Assembly: GCF_009389715.1 (NCBI RefSeq)
Contig: NC_052393.1
Span: 1,240,001 to 1,304,000 of the forward strand
Source of the DNA: Phoenix dactylifera
Lineage: Eukaryota > Streptophyta > Magnoliopsida > Arecales > Arecaceae
Reading direction: 5' to 3'
Length of the DNA stretch: 64,000 nt
Shown here: positions 21,081 to 32,887 of the stretch, piece after piece
Layout of the letters: every line of letters starts with the position of its first letter
Position numbering within the stretch: position 1 is the stretch's first letter
The notes under the pieces: model-generated
What the model saw: only the letters and a program-made list of their open reading frames with translations
Database searches by the model: none
What the model was told of the DNA's origin: nothing
Position numbers and translations under genes: made by a program

Positions 21081-24000
21081 TCAAGAAGCCTTAAGATCAT
21101 CCAGACCAACACCAGCCTGCAATAAACAAGATACAAGTGTCTCGATCAAAACATGAACAATGTAAGAGCTACCTGATCCATAATAATGGCACGACGAGAG
21201 CTTACCAAAAACTTGTGGTTCTCTGCAAGAAGAGGAGCAAAGGTTGTGCAGAATTTCTCAATGTCTGCGTTGATGTCACCTGAGCCACAAATAACCTCCA
21301 TGAATTTCTTCCTATCAGGAGCAAGTTTCATGGCAACCTGTAATCATGGATGCATCAGTAATCCAGTTACAAGCTATGAAAAAGGAGCAGCATGCTGACA
21401 GCTGGAACCATACAAAAAACCAAGACATATTTATGGGAGCTGTTGGCAGAGGTTGACAAGATCCATAACGGAAAAGTAGAGGATAATTGGATATATGTGA
21501 AACACAGATAATATCTCAAATCAATTGAATGATGGTTGAAGCAGGGCCCAGAGGTATGACCAAACTACTTTACTGTAATGGTTATATAGCACAATTTTTA
21601 GCATTAAATATCTAGATGCAATATTCTCATGATTTACTAGTCAACATTATGTGAGCATTGAAATTAGGAAGCCACTTGTTTACCACATGACCACTTTCAA
21701 ACAAAACCATACAAAAAATCTGCAGGGGGAACTGAGAGATTCAAACTTTTCAATTTTCTATTGCCCTGTCAAAATTGTTTCATATTAAACCATATACATA
21801 TAGTTCTACAGAGGGAAACTGAGAAATTGAGAGTAGTTTCAATTCCCATTGTCATGTCAAAGCTTGCAGTCCTGATCAGTGGATAATTGTTTTCCTTCTA
21901 TGCCACTGCTTTAACGATTATAATTTTATGAGAAGAGTCTGAATGCATTACCGTAAAGCTAGAACTAGCAAGCCAGCCATGCCATTTTTTTAGGGTCTTG
22001 CCGTAGGAATCTGTGCAGGCCTGTGACATAGTCCAATCTGGATGCTCAAGCAAGTTACGGAAGAGTTCCACCAAGAAATCCATGGCCCTAAATGGATGGA
22101 TACATCCAAGAATGATAGCTTTAGACAGCAAATATATATACAAGGAAACCAGGGAAAATAGAAGACCAAAATGAACTCAAGCACTTAAAGGCAAATTTAC
22201 AATGAATGGAAGTGCAAAAATGACATTTCCATTTGAAAGTGTGAACACATTGTGCACAAGTCATGCGGAATACCTTGTTAACCACAGAAGACCATTGGTG
22301 CAGCTCGAAGAACCTTTTGCTGTTTTAGATTCTACTTCTACTTGCACCATGCTGTACAGGTGTTCGAATGTCGAAGGATCAGAAGCATATTTAGATTCCA
22401 GCCTCTGCATAAGAAAATCGTAAAATAAACATTTGTGAAGGATTTGGACTAAAGAAACAGAAACAAAAGGAGTAATAAAGAAAGCTGGATCGGACAAAAT
22501 AACAAGATCTCAGAATGTGCATGTTTCATGACCTGGCAGATCCTATAGTGCATAAAAAAGTTGTCAATAAACTGTACTTAATGTAGTGAAGAATTTATTA
22601 CTAACCTATCAAAGAAATCAGGAAATATAAGTCCTGAAAAAATCATTATGTACTTTTGATTCTTTTTATCAAGAAAAACATAAAAGACTTCTTACCGCTA
22701 TGTTGCCTCCTATATCTGACTTTACAATGGACATAGCAGTTCCAAGTTTATCTGCAAACATAACAGTATTTAAAAACAAAAAAATCAACCTCAGTCCAAC
22801 GCTCATGAAACATGACAATATGCTGTCTCAGTTGTAAGCACAGAGAAATTTATGTTTTCTGAACAATGCAATAGTGAATGTCCATAGGGGCAGCATGTCC
22901 AATGCACATAAAAAGAAATCAGATAATTTCGTATTTCTCAAAAGCAGCATCATCCAAGTTAAATAAATTTGTTAGAAAATAACTAAAGTTATTCGAATAT
23001 CTATGATATTAATCCATACCTTGTATGTGAAAAGAGCAATTCTGAAAATCAAAAGTGATATTAATCCGCTGCAGAATTTCCTATTAACTACTATCATCTA
23101 AATTTTCACTCCAGTTACATACTTTAGAAAATTTTCTGTATTCTGAATAAAAAGCCTGGTTTTTCTTTATTAATTGACTCAGCAATAATAAACAAAGATT
23201 GAATTTTCTGGTCTACTATTATAATGTTCTTGCATAATAAGAGCCTACAAACAAAATTAATCTACTTTCCTATTACCATCGCTAGTCTCTTTCTTGTAAC
23301 TCTTCAGCAAGTCTCTATTTGTGGCTACATCAATTTGGTGGTGTCATCTAATGGCAGGACTTGTGACTACTTGGAATGGACTTGGATGGCCCATCAGAAG
23401 GAGAAGGTCGGACTTATGTTGGCTTAGGTATAAAAGAGAGCTTAAGCAGACATGAGAACCTTTCTAAATTTCAAGAGCTAATAACAAAGCATTATTGCTC
23501 CCGGGCTGCCAACCATTTTAAGGCCTTTTAGTAGATGTATGCGTATCATTTCATGGCCTATGGATACATCTAGCCAAGCATTTAAGTACTGGTTGTACCA
23601 GTCTGTACTGGCCATTTCGAACCAGACCAGTGATGGAATGGTACTTGGGGATGACCTTCATATCAATACGTAGGAAAAAGAAAAAGGAAAGAGAAAAATC
23701 TGTGCCAGCTGCTACCATGCTGTGTCTGGTTTTACCATCATCATTCTGTGCCGGCACCCAATCAATAAGGATATTGATACCGAGAATTTAAACCTTGCAT
23801 CTAACCACTAAATTTGACAAAGTTTTACCGTCAACATTATATAGCAAGATAACAAGTGAAATTTGTGCAGGCAACTTTACAGTGTAATTTAGGAAAATGG
23901 GAGGAAATATTGAGGCCATGGTCAAGTTGGTACAGATTTTTCCATGACTAAAAAAAGGAAAAAGGGATATGCTTCTTGGCAAATTTTTCAGCATTCCTTA

Positions 24001-27000
24001 GATGCACGGTGCAAGGCTCTCAGAATATGGGTTCACTAAGTCACCGATACTATACTATGCACATGTTAAATTTGTTATCTTAATTGTGCTGCAAAGAGTA
24101 CATGCTACTCATAAATGGTGAATAGTGCAGCGCAGATACTTAAATAATTTTCTGTTCCAATTTTCATTACCACAGCAATAATGTCTAGGTCCGATCAGCA
24201 GTGGGCTAATTTAGGCAATGTTAGATCAGCAATATTCAGACTGTAACAACTGTAAATTAAACTCTATCAAGGACGAGCATAAAGTTATTCGAATATCTAT
24301 GATATTAATCCAAACCTTGAATGTGAAAAGAGCAATTCAGAATATCAAAGGTGATATTAATCCACCGCAGAATTTCCCATTAACTACTAGCATCTAAATT
24401 TTCACTCCAGTTAGTTACTTTAGAAAAATTTTCTGTATTCTGAATAGAAAGCCTTGTCTTTCTTTATTAATTGACTCAGCAATAATAAACAAAGATTGAA
24501 TTTTCTGGTCTACTATTATAATGTTCTTGCATGAAGAGAGCCTACAAACAAAATTAATCTGCTTTCCTATTACCATCACTAGTATCTTTCTCGTAACTCT
24601 CCAGCACATCTCTATTTGTTGGCTACATCAATTTGGTGGTGTCATCTAATGGCAAGATTTGTGACTACTTGGAATGCACTTGGGTGGCCCATCAGAAGGA
24701 GACGAACTTATGTTGGCTGAGATATAAAAGAGAGCTTAAGTAGACATGAGAACCTTTCTAAATTGCAAGAGTTAATAACAAAACATTATTGCTCCCAGGC
24801 TGCCAACCATTTTAAGGTCTTTTAGTAGATGTATGCCTATCGTTTCATGGCCTATGGATACATCTAGCCAAGCATTCAAGTACAGGTTGTACCAGTCTGT
24901 ACTGGCCATTTCAAACCAGACCAGTGATGGAATGGTACTTGGGGATGCCCTTCATATCAATACGTAGGAAAAAGAAAAAGGAAAGAGAAAAATCTGTGCC
25001 AGCTGCTACCATGCTGTGTCTGGTTTTACCATCATCGTTCTGTACCGGCACCCAATCAATATGGATACTGATACCGAGAATTTAAACCTTGCATCTAACC
25101 ACTAAATTTGACAAAGTTTTACAGTCAACATTATATAGCAAGATAACAAGTGAAATTTGTGCAGGCAACTTTACAGTGTAATTTAGGAAAATGGGAGAAA
25201 ATATTGAGGCCATGGTCAAGTTGGTACAGATTTTTCCATGACTAAAAAAAAGGAAAAAGCGATATGCTTCTTGGCAAATTTTTCAGCATTCCTTAGATGC
25301 ACGGTGCGAGGCTCTCAGATATGGGTTCACTAAGTCACCAATATTATACTGTGCACATGTTAAATTTGTTATCTTAATTGGTGCTGCAAAGAGTACATGC
25401 TACTCATAAATGGTGAATAGTGCAGCGCAGATACTTAAATAATTTTCTGTTCCAATTTTCATTACCACAGCAATAATGTCTAGGCCCGATCGGCAGTGGG
25501 CTAATTTAGGCAATGTTAGATCAGCAATATTCAGACTGTAACAACTGTAAATTAAACTCCATCAAGAATGAGCGTGTCTCTTTTTGTTTGTCTATCTACG
25601 CATAGACACATTGACATAAAAGATTTCTTCATGGAATCACTTCTGAAAGTGACATTTAGTTCAAATCAAATAACAGGAGACGTTACTGAAGCCTCTGGTG
25701 GAAAAGACAGGAACACTTTAACAGCTTTATACATCACGAGCAATTGGATATGGATAAACAACTAGTCAAGATTAGTTCTCCAACAGGACTTAACGTACAT
25801 GAAATTTGGGACAATAATTTCTCTAATAAAAGAGCTATACACATGAAAATGAAAATAAAAAGCATGAAACTAGAGACCAATATAGTGAAGTTGCACTTAT
25901 CCCTAAAATCAAACTGCCACAACTCAGTCTGATCTGGACTGATCCAGCTCAGTTGGACGCAGCATGTTCCATCAAAGCATCCACCACAATTCATACAACA
26001 AGGCACACATACAAAGGCAAGAAGAGAGTTTCTACACCATGTGGCACAAAAAAAATTCTGCAAAACTATATACATATATATCCAAATAGGCCATTCAACA
26101 TTCCCATCCAGAATGTAGAATGTACACTTGTGGATAAATATGTTTTCTCAGCGCTTAAAACCTTCATGAAAGATTCGTATACCAATGTTAGTAAGGACCC
26201 TTATTGACCAACATCTTATATTCCAGGCCTTAAATTAGCACGCAAACAATCCAGGCTGCTCATGAGAAGCTCGAGTTTGAGTGTTTGACTCAACAAAGCC
26301 TCATTCAGGCTCGGGCCAGTTACAAAATGAGACGAGCTCAAACAGTTTTGAGAGCCCAGCTCGGCTCAATTGCAACAATATATGGAAGCTAGGCTCCATT
26401 TGATAAATTCTCAGTTAAGAGCTTATACAAGCCAAGCTTGAACAGCTTTTGAATTATTTTTTTTTCTTTTTCCAAGAATACAAAAGCTTGTATGCTCATC
26501 TTTTTTGCAATATATAGGAATTATTCTGGCATATTTTGTCTTTACCTTGTAATTACGTCCAATACCTTATTTTGATTTCTTTAATAAAAGACTTTAGTTT
26601 AAGAATTCTACTGTCCTCTGGTGGTTTAGCACAAGATAAACTCTAAATGGAATGTCTCTCAATAAATACTCTTTAGATGACCCTACATGCTACCTGTTCA
26701 TTCTTCAAAAAAGCATGTTACAAATCAGTAGAATCTGCAACTCCAGAACCAGCAAATCAGGGTCTGGGAGCCAGGCACTCAAATTTGAGCTTTTGACTGT
26801 TTCGCTTCTGCCAAGGATTTTGGGCATAACAAATTGGACTCGTGCCTAGGAGGTCATGTTCACAGCCTAAAAGAACATGTGATGCAATGTCACTCCTATC
26901 GAGATGCTGACATACAAGAAGTAGCAGATAGTTGGATCCCCGAATACAACTATGTCTAAAATGATAGGACCAAGTATGTGAGAAATCGTGCGGGCGTGTG

Positions 27001-28890
27001 TTTAGTCCTACATCGGTTATTCGACGAGTATATCTTAAGTAAATATACAGGACTAAGAAACCCCAAAAAAATACCTTTCGGTTTGTTTTTTTTTGGATGA
27101 GATCCTGAGTTGTGACAAATGGTATCAAAGTGAACTTGACCCATAGCCTATGTAGATCAGGAGACACTGCAGCATGGGTTCATGGAGGCTAACCATGGAC
27201 CGATCATGGTACTTATGATTAGATTTGAATGGATTTGAACCCTTAGCCTGATGAGGATGTCAGGATTTGAATGGGAAGAGTATGTGAAGACCCGTGCGGT
27301 TGTGTGTTTAGTCCTACATCGGTTATTCGCTGGCTAGCCTTTTTGGGTGACGTCCTGGGTTGTTACAAAATAAATAATATCATTGATGATTCTCTCCCTC
27401 CCTCTCTCTCTTGAAGGCGTGCAGCACCCATTTGATAAAAGGACTAAAAGGGTGGTTTAATTGGCTGATTAGAGCATATAATTTTTAGTTGAATGGTACA
27501 TGTGATATATGGGGAGAAGCAGTTGCAAACTGACAATACATGAAAACTAGTTCCAGCAAGGACTACAGTAGAAAAAGGACTTAGATAGCATAATGTAGGG
27601 CCTATTTATGAGAACCATCTCTATGCCAATAAGTTCTGTATTCTTGAAGATCATGCAAAAACATAAGCTGATAAAAATTGAACTCAATTAAAATGGATTA
27701 GATTTGAAAGTTGGTTTAAGCATGAGAAAAGATTATTCCTTTGAAAAGGCTTCTTTGATCCCATTTCCTATATATATTCAAAGGCCTCCTAGAAACTAAG
27801 ATTGGTTGCAATGAAATGATGTTATTCTCATTCCCATTGTAGTAAGTCCATAAACATCTGAACAACTATGCAGCATGTGAATAACATGTCCAAAAACTAT
27901 AATACATCCATGTGATTGGCCTTTGATATTTCTTAATAGGTTATCAAAAACCAAGGCTATAGTATCTTGCAAAGATTTCATAATAACATGGGTTTGGCCG
28001 TATCACACGATATAACCAATAGTGGACACTCAGCATGGAGCCAATTCCTGATGTATCTGAACGTATTTGTTGCTTAGATTTCCAAAAATCTGACAAAAGG
28101 ACACTTTCATACAATGCAAAAAGATTTTAAAAAACAAAAAGCTATCTATCAACCTAGTAACGCTTACTTCTAATTGATGATGAGGTTGACATCATAATGC
28201 ACTGAAGAAAATGAAAAGAAAGGGGTGATGCTTCATTATAGCAGTTCAAATATGGGGTTAAAATTGCCTCGCATTTTCAATAATTTTTCATTTTTTTCTT
28301 TTACAAGAAGATAATTGTCATCACTTGGAATAAAGTGCCTCTTGACATGACACTACTAGAGGCCATATCAAATGTCAAAATTTTTAATTGACATGGGTGT
28401 CATACACCACTTTTGGAGTGCCAAGGAATCATATGCTCTATTTTTAACACAGGACATATCCCACAGCACATGATTGCCCAAGCAAGACATGCAATTTTCA
28501 AAAAGAACCTAACCAGTGATAAAACAAAGCACAAAACGCAATTTGAATTCCATGTTAATATAGATGTCGGGATTTTATATCTTCAATGAAGTACAACAAT
28601 GAAAATCATCTTTCAATAAGCTTTACATGTTAAAAAGAGCAAAAATGAAAGAAATAAATATAGGAATACAAATTAGTTATATATAAGAAAAAGAGAGAAT
28701 TGGAGTAGATCTTGACCGAAATGAAGAAGTAAAAGCAAGGCAAAGAAAAGGCGAGCAGAACAAGCCACATACCTAAAACAGGCAGGATGAGCTTGCAGAC
28801 ATCCAGAAAAGGCTTGGCGAGCATTACCCCATCCTCTGACTTGACATGCTTCATTCCTTCCAACGAGGGAGTGAATACAGTCCCCTCCAT
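21081..28890 (-). CDS. GLTP1: Glycolipid transfer protein
   Basis: Complete six-exon gene: 28890-28773, 22751-22696, 22404-22274, 22087-21952, 21337-21206, 21116-21081, giving 202 residues, the usual plant GLTP length. All junctions are GT..AG with agreeing phases. The start is the first ATG after an in-frame stop (MEGTVFTPSLEGMKHVKSED). GLTP is an all-alpha cytosolic protein that carries glycosphingolipids between membranes. Expected glycolipid-headgroup contacts are present: D52 and N56 in SDIGGN, W99 in GLLWL and H138 in KKWHGW. It ends LDDLKAS, as plant GLTP proteins do. Symbol by similarity to Arabidopsis GLTP1. Intron 1 is 6.0 kb and holds a tandem duplication and a miniature LTR element, while the other introns are about 90-620 bp. 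Confidence 0.93.
22985..25577. repeat. 1.3-kb direct tandem duplication in GLTP intron 1
   Basis: Two adjacent copies, about 22985-24280 and 24281-25577, start AAAGTTATTCGAATATCTAT and run in parallel for about 1296 bp. Small differences are scattered along them; identity is estimated by eye at about 95 percent or more. No coding content. A dispersed repeat with a GTACCAGTCTGTACTGGCC motif lies inside each copy near 23597 and 24890. Confidence 0.92.
25578..26976. other. Rest of GLTP intron 1, left of the miniature LTR element
   Basis: No coding sequence recognised. Short reading frames here have no family resemblance. About 26240-26350 contains a diverged CTCGAG/GCTCGG-rich repeat. The remaining intron from 27368 to 28772 is likewise AT-rich and featureless to me. 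Confidence 0.5.
26977..27367 (+). mobile_element. Miniature LTR (TRIM-like) element in GLTP intron 1
   Basis: The left LTR (26977-27117) begins TGTGAGAAATCGTGCGG, contains TTTAGTCCTACATCGGTTAT and ends GAGTTGTGACA. The right LTR (27283-27367) is a shorter version, starting TGTGAAGACCCGTGCGG and ending GGTTGTTACA. Directly after the left LTR comes AATGGTATCAAAG, close to the initiator-methionine tRNA primer site TGGTATCAGAG. A purine-rich AATGGGAAGAG precedes the right LTR. The interior is about 165 bp and non-coding. No clear target duplication remains, so it is probably old. Confidence 0.62.
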
Positions 28891-30039
28891 CTCTATCGTC
28901 GATCCTTCCACCTACAAAAGCCGCCATCAAAATCCAATCTTTCTCGTTCTCGCACAACCACAAAAGTGAAAAAATGCTCAAAAAATCCATATAAGTGAAG
29001 AAAAAACATAAAATTGTTCTGACAGACAACACCTTGCCGGATCAATAACCGGTGCCAAATTTAGGCAATTCGACCCGACAGTCATATCTATCCGATCAAA
29101 TTCCGATCCAGGGAGCCACCAATCCATTGGGTGGCGGATCCGGGCCCGGTCGAGCCCCTCGCAACTGGCATTTCCATATAATGCATGAAACAAATGATTC
29201 ATCACATCCGATCAACTTCTAACTTTCAAGATGGTAATTCTATAACAAAATCGAAGGATAAAAAAAAAAAAAGAGACAAAAAGCAAATACCACATCGTTC
29301 TTGAATCAAGATCTTCCCAAGGAACAAAAAAAAAAACCCAAGAAGCTTAACCCTAACGTACCAATTATAAGGGAAAGAAAGCAATCTGAATCCAACTAAA
29401 CTAAAAGATTTCACATAGATTCTTGCATTGATTCCCATTTATTAAACTTCGATTTCAGATCGAGATCAAAACATGATCAGTTCAAAAAAGAAAAAGATTT
29501 TGACGCCAGCCGCTAACCGTTCCCGAGAACAAATCTGCAGCGATTCGCGACGAATCCTACGGGCCGCCCAGGTCTCTGCCTCCGAACTCCGTCCGGCGGA
29601 AGGGAACGGATTAATCAATTTATAATAGTCGCGACCAAAACCGGGCCGGGCCGATAAATCGAATTTCAAATCTCTCTCCTAGCAGCGGGGATGCACCGCT
29701 ACAGATCACTCGTATGTCGCCACCAACGACACCTGTCCCATGCGGCAGCCATCTATTGGTCGGTAGACGTGGGGTATGGCTGGCCCTTTCCAAAAATAAA
29801 CCAATAACTGGTCTCTGCATAGACATGGAACTATCTGGTGAATAATTAGGTGACCCATATCATTTTTTTTTTAATTGGATGAAAGTGGGAACCAGATGCT
29901 GGAACGAATATTAAAGGGGGTTGAATAAAAGAAACCCACCGTCGTGTTCGGAGGTGGACGTCCTGAAAAAAATAAAATAACGGTGCTCCGATAGCGGTTC
30001 GGCCACAATTATTAGTTGAATTTAGCAAGATATGAGAAT
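28891..30039. other. GLTP upstream region
   Basis: No coding sequence recognised. By position it should contain the GLTP 5' leader and promoter. About 29470-29760 is more GC-rich than its surroundings. No clear TATA box was chosen. Confidence 0.4.
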
Positions 30040-30187
30040 GGCCATGTGCCACCCGCTGCATAAGAACATTCACCATAGAATCAATGATGAAATGATTTTG
30101 CAAGTGAAGCATGTATATCGTGAGACTAATGAAACAGTAGATTGGATAGCTTCGTATGTGGCTAACCACTCTGAAGAGATCCTGTGA
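30040..30187 (+). mobile_element. LINE RNase H C-terminal shard
   Basis: The plus strand reads KHVYRETNETVDWIASYVAN and then HSEEIL before a stop. This matches the HVYREAN..ADWLA signature that closes the RNase H domain of plant LINE-type proteins. Only this fragment is visible; no reverse transcriptase precedes it. Confidence 0.5.
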
Positions 30188-32887
30188 CTAGGAGAGATGA
30201 GATTATTCGGTGTATGATAAAACTTGTTATTTTTTGACCTTTTTAAATATAATCATACCCGACATGTATGATACATCCGCTTCAGCAAAAAAAAAAATTA
30301 AAAATAATCAAAAAAAAAGATGGCCGGCTCTCAGGGTCAGGGTGGGCTGAGTCGGTCTTGTTACACCTGAATCAGACTCGACCCTGCGAGTCTTACTACT
30401 TGTAGTCACTTGTGGAACATTGCCAGAGTTGGTGAGCTCAAAGCCTTCTAAATTTAATCAATTAGTTAAATTCTAGTTTTACATAGCTCCTCAGTTAGAG
30501 TAGATTAGATCCACGTCTTTCAAGCATGTGAAAAAGAGATAAGCTAAATGCTCGTTAATTAATATTATGTACTCTCTCTCTCTCTCTCTATCTATCTAAA
30601 AACGGTATGGAAGATAAGAGCAAGAAATGACATCTAATATTTTGTACAATTAGAAAAATAGAAAATATCTAAATAACATTATTAGAATTATTCATATATT
30701 TGTGTGTTTTGTTTTTCTAAAAAAACCTTTTTAATGGCTACCGCTTAGTTTTTTTAGGCATGGGGTTCATGTTGTGGCTTATTATTTTATTAATAATAGA
30801 AGACTTGTGATTAAAAATAGTTTTATATTTATAAGACTTTTAATTTTTTAAAAAAGAAACTTAAACAAGACTCTTGCATGGAAAGAGAACTCATTTGGAA
30901 ATAATCTCATAAGAGGTTTACTCCTTTAAACTTCTTGACGTACGGGAAACTAAGAAAATAAAAAAAGTATGCATAAGAATGGAATTTTGAGAGAAATTTT
31001 TTTAATAATAGGGTTAAAAGGTGTGGAGATAGAGTTCAAACTCAAGACCTGTACTCTGATACAATGTTAAAATCACCACTTGTCCTAAAAACATATGTTA
31101 ATAAGATGATGTAGATTTATTTATATATTTTATATTTTTCTGCTCGGATACCATGTTAAAATCACCACTTGCCCCAAAAGCTGAAACGCATAGAATGTGG
31201 TAAATTTATTTATATATTTTATAGTTTTTTGTATTCTGAACATGTTCTATACTCGTTTCTCAATTCTTGAAATTTCTGTTCGCGTGGGAAACACTTTTTT
31301 TTGGCAACTGAGATTAGTACGTATAAATAACTATAGTTGAGGGATGACCTAATGATACTCTTTTGAAGAAGGTAATATTACTTCATATGTTCAAATTTCG
31401 ATACTAAAATACTAAATGAGAGAGAAATAAACTATTTTAGATTCCATGTATCAATTTTTGCTACCAAAAAATTCTTATTTTCTCTCTTCATGAAAAGGTA
31501 TGGTTAAGAAGTTCGGTGTATGATGCACATGCATCCTTACCTATTTCTGCGCCTCTATCTCTTGTTTAGATGGATTCTCCAAAATATCAGAAGTTAAAAA
31601 TATATAATCCATGGGCATCCCTATTTATTTCTGCACTACCATCTCTTATCTAGATTGTTTCTCCTTGATTGTTTAAATCCATTGAGCTCTATTTAAAAAA
31701 AAAAAAAAATCCTTGCTACCTTTCTCTCATCCACAGCTCAAACTCTTTTTAAAATTTAATAAATAACTAGAATAAAACAATACTCTTTCTTTAGTGCTCA
31801 TATTTTATCTCTGTTACCTTCAACTCCCTTGAAGTTTTTGCTAATTTATTTCTCTAATGCGCATTGCATGTGCCCGTTCTAATAACATTTGAGTTATGGC
31901 TAGAGCAAGATTCTAGGATTTTATTGTATAATAAGTGGCTACATAAGGATACATTTAATACTAGTGCCTAAAAGGATTAAGCCAATTCTTCTTTCCCCTT
32001 CTTTTTGACAGGAAGGCAACTCGTTCTTCTTCTTTTTGATGGGAAATGAATATCTACACAAAGGTGTTTTTACATCTATTCGGACTCCATTAATATATAG
32101 TGCTTTGTGACCAGAAACATCAATCTTCTCTATTTCCTTCCTTCTTAAAACCTTTATTGTTCTTCCTTCTAGCAGAATTCCATAAGCTTTGTTGCAAACT
32201 CGGAGACAAAATCACCTTAAAGATAGCAATTTACGCACCGCAAAGTCTTGAATTGTTGTATTATTTTCTTCATTTCGAACCACTCTTCCCCAACAACAAT
32301 CAGCTATATTAAAGCTTGGAAGGCTTGACATCAGCTATATTAAAGCTCAATTGTTCAGGAATATGGTTAGAAGGAGACCCTTTAACAAAAATCAGCTGGA
32401 TAAATAATATGCAAATGACTATTACCACTTTTCCCCAACTTAGTGGATATAATGCATTTGAAGCAATCTCTTCCGTTCTTCTACTCAACTCACATCCTCG
32501 TTCAAATGAAGACTTTTTCTCATTTTCTTAAAAATCCTCCGGTCATTAGACCTCTTATATATGCTGATATGTATTGTACTTTGTTTTCATGAGTTTAGTC
32601 CGTGGGTGTTTCCTACTCTGTTTACCCAAAAAAAAAAGAGAAAAGAAAACATAAACACAGCTAAGAACAAGAGAACCAAGCATCACTAGTTTCTACCACT
32701 ATAAGCTGAATTAAGCTTTTGCATACATGCTTCTCAAGGATGCAAGACCAAAGACTTTAATAACTTTATTATAGTTTTGAAAGAAAAAAAACTTAGAACT
32801 CTATTTAATTTTTGAAAAAGGCATACTCCATCCACAAAACAAGAAGGTACCTATGCAAGTACAGGTTGCATGGTAGTTTTATGCTCT
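30188..32887. other. Intergenic region between GLTP and the dCTP pyrophosphatase gene
   Basis: AT-rich DNA with short CT and A runs and no convincing gene. It contains the 90-bp duplicated motif at 31051-31227. The last 100-200 bp are probably 3' untranslated sequence of the next minus-strand gene. Confidence 0.5.
31051..31227 (-). repeat. Two 90-bp units with initiator-tRNA primer-site signatures
   Basis: Two consecutive units carry ATGTTAAAATCACCACTTG and the tail ATTTATTTATATATTTTATA. On the minus strand each reads TTTTAACA and then TGGTATC-like or TTGTATC-like sequence, as at an LTR end followed by a tRNA-iMet primer site. This looks like debris of a copia-type or TRIM element that was tandemly duplicated. 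Confidence 0.4.
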
